A DNA stretch of 64,000 nucleotides, from positions 62,001-126,000 of the forward strand of contig NZ_JAASQO010000005.1 in the NCBI RefSeq assembly GCF_011762095.1, written 5' to 3'. The position numbers were made by a program, and so were the translations under genes. Positions 50,147 through 59,133 of the stretch are shown piece by piece (the stretch's first letter is position 1; each line of letters begins with the position of its first letter). The notes under the pieces were generated by a model. It saw only the letters and a list, made by a program, of their open reading frames with translations, ran no database searches and had not been told where the DNA came from. This stretch comes from Parvibaculum indicum (GTDB lineage Bacteria > Pseudomonadota > Alphaproteobacteria > Parvibaculales > Parvibaculaceae).

Positions 50147-50548
50147 ATGATGGCTGACAAGCTGAGTTTCGATCTGGTGAGCCCCGAGCGGCTTCTGCTG
50201 TCCGACGATGTCGATATGGTCGTCGTGCCGGGCAAGGAAGGCGATATGGGCATCATGGCCGGCCATGCGCCGATCATGACCGTGCTGCGCCCCGGCGTCA
50301 TCGACGTCGAGGAAGGCGGCAAGTCCAAGGAGCGCTATTTCGTTCGCGGCGGTTTCGCGGAAGTGACGGCGGGCGGCCTGACGCTCCTTGCCGAGCATGC
50401 CGTGCCGCTGACCGATCTCAGCGCCGAGCATCTCGACGGCGAAATTCGCAATGCCGAAGAAGATGTCGAGGACGCCCGGACGGAAGAAAAGCGGCAGCGG
50501 GCCCAGGAGCGCCTGGATCACCTGCGCGACCTGCGCAAGATGCTCTAG
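50147..50548 (+). CDS. atpC: ATP synthase F1 epsilon subunit
   Basis: Epsilon subunit (133 aa), part of the rotor and an inhibitor of ATP hydrolysis. LSFDLVSPERLLLSDDVDMV and VVVPGKEGDMGIMAGHAPIM with YFVRGGFAEVTAGGLTLLAE form the beta-sandwich; the C-terminal part is a helical hairpin (VEDARTEEKRQRAQERLDHL). Two adjacent ATGs (50147 and 50150) are possible; AGG at 50138-50140 suits either. It closes the atp operon and is followed by a terminator. Confidence 0.96.
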   Translation: MMADKLSFDLVSPERLLLSDDVDMVVVPGKEGDMGIMAGHAPIMTVLRPGVIDVEEGGKSKERYFVRGGFAEVTAGGLTLLAEHAVPLTDLSAEHLDGEIRNAEEDVEDARTEEKRQRAQERLDHLRDLRKML

Positions 50549-50575
50549 GCTGCGCAAGAGCCGCGCAAGATATTC

Positions 50576-50610
50576 AACGGCGCTTCCCCCGGGAGGCGCC
50601 GTTTCCTTTT
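50576..50610 (+). terminator. Terminator after atpC
   Basis: Stem AACGGCGC (50576-50583) / GCGCCGTT (50596-50603), with a C-run/G-run interior and TTTCCTTTT following. Its core (50579-50600) is identical to the one after mmsA. Confidence 0.75.
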
Positions 50611-50720
50611 GAGGGCGCGTTTCGAAGGGTGGGGTGTGTCGTTCTGGCCCTTAAAACGCTGCCGGGATTGGCTTATATTCAGGCTGACTGGCCATTTTGC
50701 CATGTTCCGAGGTGATTGAG

Positions 50721-51545
50721 ATGAGCCGACACTGGACGCTGGACGATATTCGCTGGGAGGACTTCGACGCCTCCAAGGTGGATCCGGATATTCTGAAGGC
50801 CGTGAAGGCGGCGGCGCTGGTGGAGTTCAATGCGCCGGATTATGTGACCTATCTCTGCAACGTCTTTTCCGACTGCCCGGATGTGAAGGAAGCCATTCAC
50901 AAATGGGGCGATGAGGAAGTGCAACACGGTCAGGCGCTGGCCCGCTGGGCGGAGCTGGCCGATCCGGATTTCAGCTTCGAGGACGCCTTTCGCCGTTTCC
51001 GCGAAAATTATTCGATCCCGCTCGATGCCATCGAATCGGTTCGCGGCAGCCGGGGCGGCGAGTTGATTGCCCGTTGCGTGGTGGAAAGCGGCACTTCTTC
51101 CTATTACAGCGCCATTCGCGATGCGACGGACGAGCCGGTACTGAAGCAGATCGCAAGCAATGTCGCGGCCGACGAGTTCCGCCACTACAAGCTTTTCTAC
51201 GACCAGTTTCACAGCCTTACGGAAAAGGTGCCCTCCAGGTTCGGCCGTGCGCGCGTGGCGCTCGGTCGCGTTTCGGAGGCGGATGACGACGAGCTGGCCT
51301 CGGCTTTCTATGCTGCCAATACGCCCTTCGACGGGTCGGTTGCCTATGACCGGAAGGCCTATGCCAAGGCGTATGAAAAACGCGCCTTTGCGCTTTACCG
51401 GCGCCAGCATGTCGAGCGGCTGGTGTCCATGGTCGCCAAGGCCACCGGCGTGAAGCCGCATGGCTGGCTGATGCGCAATCTGTCGAAGCTGGTCTGGGCC
51501 TTCTGGGACCGCCGTGCCAAGCAGCTCGCCCGGGTGGCGATTTAA
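50721..51545 (+). CDS. Ferritin-like diiron protein of unknown function
   Basis: A 274-residue helical protein. Carboxylate/histidine motifs typical of diiron four-helix bundles recur: ALVEFNAPDYVTYL, GDEEVQHGQALARW, CVVESGTSSYYSAI and AADEFRHYKLFYDQF. These could hold two iron ions, as in rubrerythrin or acyl-desaturase relatives. The C-terminal 80 residues are basic and amphipathic, possibly membrane-associated. The ATG at 50721 follows AGGTGA; an in-frame ATG at 50697 would add eight residues. It stands alone after the atp terminator; the substrate is unknown. Confidence 0.75.
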   Translation: MSRHWTLDDIRWEDFDASKVDPDILKAVKAAALVEFNAPDYVTYLCNVFSDCPDVKEAIHKWGDEEVQHGQALARWAELADPDFSFEDAFRRFRENYSIPLDAIESVRGSRGGELIARCVVESGTSSYYSAIRDATDEPVLKQIASNVAADEFRHYKLFYDQFHSLTEKVPSRFGRARVALGRVSEADDDELASAFYAANTPFDGSVAYDRKAYAKAYEKRAFALYRRQHVERLVSMVAKATGVKPHGWLMRNLSKLVWAFWDRRAKQLARVAI

Positions 51546-51548
51546 GCC

Positions 51549-52073
51549 TCAGCCCGCGGGAACGGCGTATTTCCCGAGTTCGGCGATGACCTGCTCATAG
51601 ACGCTTCGCTTGAACGGTACGATCAGCTCGACAAGTTCGTCGATCGGCACCCATGCCCATTCGCTGAATTCCTGATGATCGTCGGCGGCAATGTCGATAT
51701 CGCCATCCTGGCCGGTGAAGCGCATGGCAAACCATTTTTGGGCCTGCCCGCGAAACTTGCCCTTGAGGGCGACGCCGATCAGATGATCGGGCAGGTCGTA
51801 ATGCAGCCAGCCCTCGGTTTCGCCCAGAATGTCCGCCTTGTCGGTGCCGGTTTCTTCCCTCAGTTCGCGCAACGCGGCGGCAGTCGCCTCCTCGCCCTTG
51901 TCGATCCCGCCTAGCGGCATCTGCCAGGTCAGGGGCGAGCCGGTATCTACTTCCTGAATGCGATTGCCGACCCAGACGAGCCCTTCGGCATTGATCAGCA
52001 TGATGCCGACACAGGGGCGGTAGGGCAGGTCTTCGGCTTTCAGGTCGCGCGGCGTATCGGCATGTCGGGGCAT
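51549..52073 (-). CDS. rppH: RNA pyrophosphohydrolase RppH
   Basis: Nudix hydrolase (174 aa) that removes pyrophosphate from the 5' end of mRNA and so starts decay. The protein opens with LPYRPCVGIMLINAEGLVWVG, and the Nudix box GGIDKGEEATAAALRELREE plus TGT is complete. QMPLGGID, LIGVALKGKFRGQAQKWFAM and AWVPIDELVELIVPFKRSVY are characteristic of RppH rather than other Nudix proteins. The ATG at 52073 matches homologues; a start at 52196 would overlap the upstream gene with arginine-rich sequence. It is last in the minus-strand block. Confidence 0.93.
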   Translation of the reverse strand: MPRHADTPRDLKAEDLPYRPCVGIMLINAEGLVWVGNRIQEVDTGSPLTWQMPLGGIDKGEEATAAALRELREETGTDKADILGETEGWLHYDLPDHLIGVALKGKFRGQAQKWFAMRFTGQDGDIDIAADDHQEFSEWAWVPIDELVELIVPFKRSVYEQVIAELGKYAVPAG

Positions 52074-52123
52074 GGGCGTTTTCCGTTCCGGGTGGTCGGT
52101 CCGTGGGGCGGTCTGGCCGGTTG

Positions 52124-53485
52124 TCAGCGGCTTTCGCGTATGGCGGCGGTGGCGGGCACCAGGGTAAGGCCTCTGGCCCCGAGGCCGGCGGCCCATTCGT
52201 TGATTTCGTCGACGGTTGCCGGGAAACCCGAGGCGACGCCGAGCGCGGTCCCTGATTGTTTCGCGGCGACTTCCAGCGCATCGAGCGAATTGGATATCAC
52301 CTCCGCGCTTTGCTGCGGATCGACGATGCGGTCGGCGCGCGCAAAAGGCAGGCCTTCCTCTTCGGCAATGGAGGGGGCGAGGCTGCGGGCGGAGGCGCCA
52401 TTGTCGATATACATCAGGCCGCGCTTGTCGAGCGCCTCGAGCACGGGCGCCAGCGCCGTGGCGGAGGTGGAAAAGCGCGCCCCTTGATAGTTCATCACCC
52501 CCGCATAGCCGGCAAAGCGGCTCATCAGCCAGTTCAGGCGAGCCTGGTTCTCCTTCTCGGGAAGCGAGGTCAGGAGCGTGTAGGGGCCGGGATCGCTTTG
52601 CGGGTAGCCATAGGGCTCCATCGGCAGTTCCAGCAGGACTTCATGTCCGGCTGTGCGGGCCTTGTCGATCCAGTTCTGGAGGCCGGGGCCATAGGGCGCG
52701 AAGGAGAGGGTTACTTCCGGCGGCAAGGTCTCGATCGCATGGGTCGTTGCGCTTTCGGAAATCCCCATGCCGCTCACCACGATGGCGATACGGCCTTTCG
52801 CGGGAAGGCCCGACGGCACCGGCCGGGCGTAGATGCGCCAGGGCTTGCGGCCCTGGGGGCCGATTTGCGGCAACGGGCCCTGCGCGGTGCTTTCGACCAG
52901 GGCCCTGTCGGGTACGACAGGCAGCGGGCCGGAGAGCCTGCCATGCATGACGGGCGCGCTCTCCGGAGCGGAAATGCCGTCCACGCTCGCCGCGCCGGTG
53001 ATCTTTACCTGCGAGGCGATTTCGGCGGCGCTTTGCCGGTCGGCGGCGGCCATCAACTCCCGTTCGGCGGGGCTCAGATTGTCGTTGGCGGCGTCCGGGG
53101 CCGTCTTGTCCGCCGGTAACCGGTCTTCGGGGGCATGTGCGGTGTTTTTCGGGGGGGCGGCCTGTTGCGCGGGATCCGTCGAGATGCCGTCCACGCCCAT
53201 ATCGGGCGTTTCTTCGGTCTTGGCCGGACCGTTTTCCGTTTCGGGCGCGGGAAGCGAAAGGGTGGCCACGGGTTCGCCTGCCAGATCGTGATCGCCAAGC
53301 ACGAGCCAGGCGAGGGTGCCGCCATAGAGAAGGGCAACCAGAATCGTCACGATAGATAGCAGGCCGGGGCCGCGCCTGCGCGCGCCGGCCTCGTCGCCGG
53401 CCGATCCGGCTTCGACGGCTGTTTCCTTGGGAGCCTCGCTGGGGGCTTCCTCGATCTGATTCGGTCCCGGGCTTTCCGCCGTCAT
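52124..53485 (-). CDS. Divergent polysaccharide deacetylase family protein (DUF610)
   Basis: A 453-residue protein. The N-terminus is acidic and cytoplasmic, followed by one transmembrane helix (LLSIVTILVALLYGGTLAWL, about residues 43-62), a 150-residue Pro/Ala-rich extra-cytoplasmic spacer, and a C-terminal NodB-like domain (about 230-453): RIAIVVSGMGISESATTHAI, LSFAPYGPGLQNWIDKARTA, HEVLLELPMEPYGYPQSDPG and YIDNGASARSLAP. The family lies with envC and ctpA in many Proteobacteria, suggesting cell-wall work, but its substrate is not established. The ATG at 53485 is preferred to one 12 codons upstream. Confidence 0.87.
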   Translation of the reverse strand: MTAESPGPNQIEEAPSEAPKETAVEAGSAGDEAGARRRGPGLLSIVTILVALLYGGTLAWLVLGDHDLAGEPVATLSLPAPETENGPAKTEETPDMGVDGISTDPAQQAAPPKNTAHAPEDRLPADKTAPDAANDNLSPAERELMAAADRQSAAEIASQVKITGAASVDGISAPESAPVMHGRLSGPLPVVPDRALVESTAQGPLPQIGPQGRKPWRIYARPVPSGLPAKGRIAIVVSGMGISESATTHAIETLPPEVTLSFAPYGPGLQNWIDKARTAGHEVLLELPMEPYGYPQSDPGPYTLLTSLPEKENQARLNWLMSRFAGYAGVMNYQGARFSTSATALAPVLEALDKRGLMYIDNGASARSLAPSIAEEEGLPFARADRIVDPQQSAEVISNSLDALEVAAKQSGTALGVASGFPATVDEINEWAAGLGARGLTLVPATAAIRESR

Positions 53486-53600
53486 GTTCCCCACATCAAC
53501 AGAAAGGGCGGGACAAAGCATTCGGTGTCCGCCCTTTTCCGGTGCGTCCGGCAGCCCCGCCGGATCGCATCCCGGATGACCGTCCTAGCCGGCGGCCATC

Positions 53601-54929
53601 CTAGTTCGCCATGGCGCTCTGGCCGGGCACACGGATAAAGGCTTTGTCCTGCCGTTTACCGTTCAATAGATCAATAGCGTAAAGAAGTTGTGTGTCGTCG
53701 GCCTTGTCTTGCGGCACATAGGAGTCCGAACCGGATTCCTCGTCGCCGTCCGGATTTGCCAGATGTCCCGGCAGTTCCGCTTCGCCCCGGATCATGGGCA
53801 GTTTCTTCTTGTCTTCGGGCGGGTTCTGGCGGACCTGGATATCGGGCTCGATGCCCTTGGCCTGGATGGACCGGCCCGAGGGCGTGTAATAGCGCGCCGT
53901 CGTCAGCCGCAGCGCGCCGTCGGAACCGAGCGGGATGATGGTCTGGACCGAGCCTTTGCCGAAGGACCGCGTGCCGAGAATGGTCGCGCGGCGGTGATCC
54001 TGCAGTGCGCCCGCCACGATTTCCGAGGCGGAGGCCGAGCCGCCATTCACCAGCACGACAACCGGCTTGTTGCCCGTTTCGTCGCCGGAATGGGCGTTGT
54101 AGCGCTGCGTGTCCTGCGGATGGCGGCCGCGCGTGGACACGATCTCGCCGCCATTGATGAAGCTGTCGCCGACCGCGATCGCCTGATCGAGCAGGCCGCC
54201 GGGATTGTTGCGCAGATCGATGATGTAGCCCTTCAGCTTCGCCTTGCCGATCTGCTGGCGCAGATCGGTGACCGCTTCGTCCAGCAGGTCGGAGGTCTGT
54301 TCGTTGAAGGAGGTGATGCGGATATAGGCGATGTCGCCCTCGCGGCGGTACTTCACCGATTTGATGGTGATGATGTCGCGCGTGATGCTGACGTCGAAGG
54401 GTTCGTCCTTGCCTTTGCGCACCACGGTCAGTTTCACCGCGGTATTGACCGGCCCGCGCATCTTGTCTACCGCGTCGCTCAGCGTCATGCCCATAATGGC
54501 CTTGCCGTCGATATGGGTGATGTAGTCGTTGGGGCGAATGCCGGCGCGGCTGGCAGGGGTATCGTCGATCGGGGTAACGACCTTCACCACGCCGTTTTCC
54601 ATGGTGACTTCGATGCCGAGACCGCCGAATTCGCCGCGCGTCTGAACCTGCATGTCCCGGAAGTGTTTCGGGTTCATGTAGCTCGAATGCGGGTCCAGCG
54701 AGGTGAGCATGCCGTTGATGGCATTCTCCACCAGCTTGCTGTCGTCGACCGGCTCGACATAGTCGGCGCGGACGCGCTCGAACACGTCGGCAAAGAGATC
54801 GAGCTGGCGGAAGGTGTCGGAGCCTTCCGCATGGGCGGGTATGTCCAGCCCGCCTTGCTGCATGCCGAACACGGCCAGTACCGAGAGAAAGGTTCCGACG
54901 GCAAAGCCGGCGACAACAGACTTGTTCAT
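53601..54929 (-). CDS. ctpA: Carboxy-terminal processing protease CtpA (S41)
   Basis: Periplasmic serine protease (442 aa). It has an N-terminal signal segment (VVAGFAVGTFLSVLAVFGM), a PDZ domain (about residues 95-180, FGGLGIEVTMENGVVKVVTP) and the S41 core with the Ser/Lys dyad: serine in GGSASASEIVAGALQDH and lysine in TRSFGKGSVQTIIPLG. IDLRNNPGGLLDQA is also conserved. Such proteases trim periplasmic proteins, including murein hydrolases. It directly follows the envC-like gene with no gap, so the two are likely co-translated. Confidence 0.95.
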   Translation of the reverse strand: MNKSVVAGFAVGTFLSVLAVFGMQQGGLDIPAHAEGSDTFRQLDLFADVFERVRADYVEPVDDSKLVENAINGMLTSLDPHSSYMNPKHFRDMQVQTRGEFGGLGIEVTMENGVVKVVTPIDDTPASRAGIRPNDYITHIDGKAIMGMTLSDAVDKMRGPVNTAVKLTVVRKGKDEPFDVSITRDIITIKSVKYRREGDIAYIRITSFNEQTSDLLDEAVTDLRQQIGKAKLKGYIIDLRNNPGGLLDQAIAVGDSFINGGEIVSTRGRHPQDTQRYNAHSGDETGNKPVVVLVNGGSASASEIVAGALQDHRRATILGTRSFGKGSVQTIIPLGSDGALRLTTARYYTPSGRSIQAKGIEPDIQVRQNPPEDKKKLPMIRGEAELPGHLANPDGDEESGSDSYVPQDKADDTQLLYAIDLLNGKRQDKAFIRVPGQSAMAN

Positions 54930-56285
54930 TTATCCACGCGCCTTTTCGTCACTCATCAACAGCCAGGGACGCGGGTCGATCGGGTCCCCGTCCTTGCGAA
55001 ATTCGATATAGAGGGTAGGCCTTGCGCCGGTGGCTGTCTCCCGGCCTGTCTCATCTGGCGACGGGCCCATCATGCCGATGGGTTCGCCGGCGAGTATATC
55101 CTGACCCACCTTCCCATCGATGTGTTTCATGCCCGCCAGAAGCACATGGTACCCCTCTCCAACCGACAGGATCAAGAGCTGCCCATAGCGGCGGAACGGC
55201 CCTGCATAAACGATCCTCCCATCAAACGGGGCGATCAGCTGGGCATTCGGCCGCGCGGCGACCCGAATACCCCTGGAAACGCCCCCTTCGGGTATTCTGC
55301 CCCCGAAAGTCTGAACAATTTCTCCAGTGGCGGGCGGTCGAATGAGCCCTTTTGCCTGGGAAAAACGGCGTTTGGAAGGCGGCAGCACCGTTGAGGGGCG
55401 GGGCGGCGCGATGGCGGCCATCTGCGTGTTTTCGCTACGTGTCCCGTTGTGGTTCGAACCGGGGGCTCCCGTCGGGGCGGTTTCGGGCCGGCGGTCCGGC
55501 CGGGACGGGGGAAGTCTGGACGCCGCATCGGCTTCCAGACGGGCGATCAGGTCCTTCAGGCTCGTCGCCTTGCGGGATAGTGTCCGGGCACGTTCCGCCT
55601 CGGCCTGGGCGCGGGCGTCGAGCTTTTCCTGAGCCGTCGTTTTCCTGTCGAGCAGCGCCTGAAGTTTCGCCCGCTCGGCGGAAAGCTCGGTTTTGGCCGT
55701 GGAAAGCGTGTCGCGCTCGTCCAGGATGGATTTGCGCAAGGCGGCCAGATGCTCCAGACGGGCCTTGAGGTCGTCCGCCTCGCGCCGGAGTTCGGGCACA
55801 ATGGAGCCGAGCAGCGCCGCGGAGCGGATGGCGGCCAGCGCGTCATCGGGTCTTACCGCGAGGGCGGGGGGCGGATGGCGGTCCAGCGTGGTCAGTGCCG
55901 CCAGCAGGTCGCCCATATCGGCACGGCGGCGCTCGAGCTGGGCGGTAACGACGGCTTCCGCCGCCCTCAATCCTTTCAGCCGGTCTTCCGAGCCGGTGAC
56001 CGCCTGCTCGCGCTGCTGCACGCTGGCGGCCGTTTCGATCAGCTTTTCGCGCAGCGAGGAAATCTCGCTGGCCATGGCGCGGGATTCCGCTTCGAACTGC
56101 TTTTGCCGTTCGCGAGCCTTTTCGAGCTGGGTCTCGATCTTCTTCAGGTCGCCGGGTTCGGCCACATCGTCGGGCGCGGTATCGGCCAGCGCCGAAACCG
56201 GAACGACCAGGCACAGACCGAGAAGGGCGGTGCGCACCGCCTGCGAGGCGCGCCGGGATGCGGGTATGGGGCCGGCTTCAGACAC
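54930..56285 (-). CDS. envC: EnvC-like murein hydrolase activator (degenerate LytM)
   Basis: A 451-residue protein with a signal peptide (ALLGLCLVVPVSALA), long coiled-coil regions (about residues 45-120 and 165-255), a Pro-rich linker and a C-terminal M23/LytM domain (about 320-445). The zinc ligands of active LytM proteins are missing: the first-ligand region reads GVSRGIRVAA and the final HxH is LYIEFR. This is as in E. coli EnvC, which activates amidases rather than cutting murein itself. It overlaps gpmI by 8 bp and abuts ctpA. Confidence 0.9.
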   Translation of the reverse strand: MSEAGPIPASRRASQAVRTALLGLCLVVPVSALADTAPDDVAEPGDLKKIETQLEKARERQKQFEAESRAMASEISSLREKLIETAASVQQREQAVTGSEDRLKGLRAAEAVVTAQLERRRADMGDLLAALTTLDRHPPPALAVRPDDALAAIRSAALLGSIVPELRREADDLKARLEHLAALRKSILDERDTLSTAKTELSAERAKLQALLDRKTTAQEKLDARAQAEAERARTLSRKATSLKDLIARLEADAASRLPPSRPDRRPETAPTGAPGSNHNGTRSENTQMAAIAPPRPSTVLPPSKRRFSQAKGLIRPPATGEIVQTFGGRIPEGGVSRGIRVAARPNAQLIAPFDGRIVYAGPFRRYGQLLILSVGEGYHVLLAGMKHIDGKVGQDILAGEPIGMMGPSPDETGRETATGARPTLYIEFRKDGDPIDPRPWLLMSDEKARG

Positions 56286-57855
56286 CGATCCGGCCCGGCG
56301 CGGAGGCCGGGTCGCCCGCCTCCTCGTTTTCGGGGACGATCAGCGGGCGGCCGCGCATCGAAGCGGGGATATCGACATCGAGAAGGCTCAGCAGGGTGGG
56401 CGCCACATCGGCCAGCGTACCGGGTCGCAATGCGAGCCCGTTCGCGGGCGAGGCGAGCACGAAGGGCACACGCGCCTCAGTGGTGACGCGGCTTTGTTCG
56501 CCGGAGCCGGGGTCGGTCATCCGCTCGGCCTTGCCATAGGTGCCGCAGATGAGAAGCGTGCCGCCTCTCTTTTCGATCTGGGCGGCGATCTTGCCGAGCT
56601 GCCTGTCCACCGCTTCCACGGCTGCGACCGTCGCTTTCAGATTGCCGGTGCGGCCGAGAAGGGCGGCGTTGGGATAGTTCGCGACGATCAGGTCGTGGCT
56701 GGCCTTCTTGATGGCGCTCACGGTCTCGCTGGTGATCTCGGCAGCGGCAAGTTCGCCCCGGCGCAGAAGTTTCGCCGGCGGCGGCGTGTCCGCGACGAGC
56801 ACCGTTTCGCCGAACAGAAGCGTATCGCGGCCGGCGCGGGCGAAGGTCCAGAGATTGGCCTCCGCCGCCGTTTCGCACAGCGCGAGTTGCGTGAGGCCGG
56901 CGCCGGACAGCGTTTCGGCGAGTGTCGTCGGGGCCCGTTCGGGCTCATACATCCATTCGACCTCGGTATCGAGGGGACCGGACAGGCGAAGCAGCGAATA
57001 GACGCCGGAGAGGACCGGGGCGTGCGGCCGTGCCTCGGGGCCCGTCAGCGCCGAAATCAGCGAATGGGCGTGATCGGGGCGGAGATTGACCAGCAGCACG
57101 GCGTCGTCGGCCCGGATACCGCGATAATTCTGCGAGATGGCGGGTGGCACGTCGTCGTCGGCCAAGCCCTTGTTATAGGCATTGTCCAGATGAACGGAGA
57201 GATATTCCGCCCTCGGAGCATCCGTTTCGACCAGCGCCTTCAGGGCTGCTTCCACGCGGGCGGGGTCGCAACGCGCATCGAAGCCGTAGCGCCGTCCCAT
57301 CACGCTGCCGAGTTCGGCGCTTTCCGCGCCTGCGAGGTCTTCGTTGAGTTCGGCCAGATGGACGATGCCTTCCTGGGGCGGCGTATCCTGTCCGTCCATC
57401 ACGGCATGAACCCAGACCTGCATGCCCTCATGGCTGAGCAGGGCGGCAAGAACGGCGAGATGGTTCTGATGGCCCGCGATCCCGGCGGGCGAGGCCATGC
57501 CGATGAGATGCACCGCGCCGCCCAGCGGGCGGGCCCTGGCGATGAGCTGGCGGATGACGGGATGATTGGTGATGGCGTCTTCGCCGCTCGCTTCGAGCGC
57601 CCGGTTGACCTTCAGCAACGGGTGTTCGACGGGGGTGCCCGCGCCAAGCGTCTGATAGGCGGCCTGCGCATTGCCGGGCTGGCCGGGGGCAAGGCCCACG
57701 GCCTCGCCGGATGCGACGAGCGAGGTCTCCAGCCCCTTGCCGGCAAGCCGATCGAAGATCGGCGTACGCGCCAAGGCGATGGCGTTGGCTTCGCGTTCCG
57801 CGCGAAGTCCCCAGCCGTCCAGTGTTACGAGGACAAGGGGTCGGACGCCGTTCAT
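56278..57855 (-). CDS. gpmI: iPGM-like alkaline-phosphatase-superfamily protein, probable pseudoenzyme
   Basis: A 525-residue homologue of cofactor-independent phosphoglycerate mutase along its whole length (LVTLDGWGLRAEREANAIAL, ASGEAVGL.PGQ.GN, DGQDTPPQ, NYPNAALLGRTGN, LADVAPTLLSLL). The active site is not conserved. D13 is kept, but the phosphorylated serine is Ala (A63; GNAQAAY instead of GNSEVGH), the Asp/His of NPDMVGHTGN are A398/R402, and the Asp-His of DHGNAEQ are T439/Y440. The His of HTTNPVPF is Val, the catalytic Arg of DGRDTPP is Gln156 and the Lys of EKYAHVTFF is Ala. Normal glycolytic activity is therefore unlikely. It sits between rlmH and envC. Confidence 0.85.
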   Translation of the reverse strand: MNGVRPLVLVTLDGWGLRAEREANAIALARTPIFDRLAGKGLETSLVASGEAVGLAPGQPGNAQAAYQTLGAGTPVEHPLLKVNRALEASGEDAITNHPVIRQLIARARPLGGAVHLIGMASPAGIAGHQNHLAVLAALLSHEGMQVWVHAVMDGQDTPPQEGIVHLAELNEDLAGAESAELGSVMGRRYGFDARCDPARVEAALKALVETDAPRAEYLSVHLDNAYNKGLADDDVPPAISQNYRGIRADDAVLLVNLRPDHAHSLISALTGPEARPHAPVLSGVYSLLRLSGPLDTEVEWMYEPERAPTTLAETLSGAGLTQLALCETAAEANLWTFARAGRDTLLFGETVLVADTPPPAKLLRRGELAAAEITSETVSAIKKASHDLIVANYPNAALLGRTGNLKATVAAVEAVDRQLGKIAAQIEKRGGTLLICGTYGKAERMTDPGSGEQSRVTTEARVPFVLASPANGLALRPGTLADVAPTLLSLLDVDIPASMRGRPLIVPENEEAGDPASAPGRIGV

Positions 57856-57978
57856 GATCTTTCGGAGTGTGGTGAAAATGTTGCCGCATTCCCGGGCGAA
57901 TCGTCAGGCCCGCGAGACGTTCAAAGGTAATGGAACACCGGTTGCGTGTCCATGATGCGAGACGGGCTCATCCGTTCC

Positions 57979-58461
57979 TCACACGCGGTGATAGGGATGG
58001 CCTGCGAGAATGGTGATCGCCCGATAGAGCTGTTCAGTAAGCATGACGCGCGCCAGCATATGAGGCCACGTCATTTTCCCGAAACTCACCAGATGGTCGG
58101 CGCGCTCCCGGATTTCCGGCGCAAGGCCGTTGGCGCCGCCGATCAGGAACACAGCCTCAGGCGTGCCTTCGTCGCGCCAGGCGCCGAGACGCGCCGCGAA
58201 GGCTTCGCTGCCCTCGTTCCTGCCGCGCTCGTCCAGCGCAATCACACGGGCGCCGGGAGGGACATGGGCAAGCAGCAGTTCCGCTTCGCGGGCCATCAGC
58301 GCCGCGCCTTCGAGGCGTTTTTTCTCCTCGACTTCGGTCAGCGCGGCGGACGAAAAACCGATGGCGCGTCCCGTAGCGGAAAGACGCGCCAGATAATCCT
58401 CGACGAGTTGTTGTTCGGGGCCGGCCCGCAAGCGGCCGACGGCGCAGATCCGCAGCCGCAT
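57979..58461 (-). CDS. rlmH: 23S rRNA (pseudouridine1915-N3)-methyltransferase RlmH
   Basis: SPOUT methyltransferase (160 aa) modifying pseudouridine 1915 of 23S rRNA in assembled 70S ribosomes. [60 protein letters not shown] and the C-terminal [19 protein letters not shown]-like end ([20 protein letters not shown]) are diagnostic. It follows rsfS, as in most bacteria. Confidence 0.96.
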   Translation of the reverse strand: MRLRICAVGRLRAGPEQQLVEDYLARLSATGRAIGFSSAALTEVEEKKRLEGAALMAREAELLLAHVPPGARVIALDERGRNEGSEAFAARLGAWRDEGTPEAVFLIGGANGLAPEIRERADHLVSFGKMTWPHMLARVMLTEQLYRAITILAGHPYHRV

Positions 58462-58536
58462 CGGGTAACAATATCTCCCACCCTGCCTTCATTCAGGCAG
58501 CGCTTGCATGGAGGACGGGCGGCGGAGCGCCGGACG

Positions 58537-58968
58537 TCAGTGATGCTGGGCGTCTGGCGGAATATCCGCGGCCCACATCTTCTCCAGTTTGTAAAACTCG
58601 CGCACTTCAGGCCGGAAGATATGAACGATGACGTCTCCGGCATCGATCAATACCCAGTCCGCCTGGTTGAGGCCTTCCACATCGGCCTTGCCGAAGCCCG
58701 CTTCCTTGAGCTTGCGGACAAGATGGTCGGCCACGGCGCCGACATGGCGCTGCGAACGCCCGCTGGCGACCACGAGATGGTCGGCCATGGGGGTCTTGCC
58801 TTGCAGGTCGATGGAAACGATGTCTTCGGCCTTGTCGTCGTCAAGGCTGGCAAGCACCGCCGCCAGCATGGCCGAACTCTGTTCGCTCTCGGCGGGGGCC
58901 GCGTCATGCGTTGCCGCCGTTGCGCTGGAAGCGGGAATGTCGCTCCCGTCGTCCGCCCTTTCGGGCAT
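58537..58968 (-). CDS. rsfS: Ribosome silencing factor RsfS
   Basis: RsfS/Iojap protein (143 aa), which binds L14 and blocks subunit joining under nutrient limitation. The core (about residues 33-135) has LDDDKAEDIVSIDLQGKTPM, ADHLVVASGRSQRHVGAVAD, NQADWVLIDAGDVIVHIFRP and EVREFYKLEKMW. The 30-residue Ala/Ser/Glu-rich N-terminal extension is of doubtful reality; an ATG at 58869 would give the usual length. It lies between nadD and rlmH. Confidence 0.94.
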   Translation of the reverse strand: MPERADDGSDIPASSATAATHDAAPAESEQSSAMLAAVLASLDDDKAEDIVSIDLQGKTPMADHLVVASGRSQRHVGAVADHLVRKLKEAGFGKADVEGLNQADWVLIDAGDVIVHIFRPEVREFYKLEKMWAADIPPDAQHH

Positions 58969-59133
58969 GCGCTGGACCGTCTGGTCCCTGGGTTCAATGC
59001 TCAGGAAAATACTCCCTTTGGTCTCCCGAACTTAAGACAAGCAGGTCTTTGCCTGCCCTCCAAAGATAAAGCCCCGTCCATGTCGTTTCAATGAGCGTGA
59101 TTTTACCGCTCTGTGACAGGGACTTACGGGTAT

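Noticed and set aside
55693-57930. 745-codon plus-strand ORF opposite gpmI and envC
   Set aside because: Antisense to two genes with strong homology; composition typical of a shadow frame.
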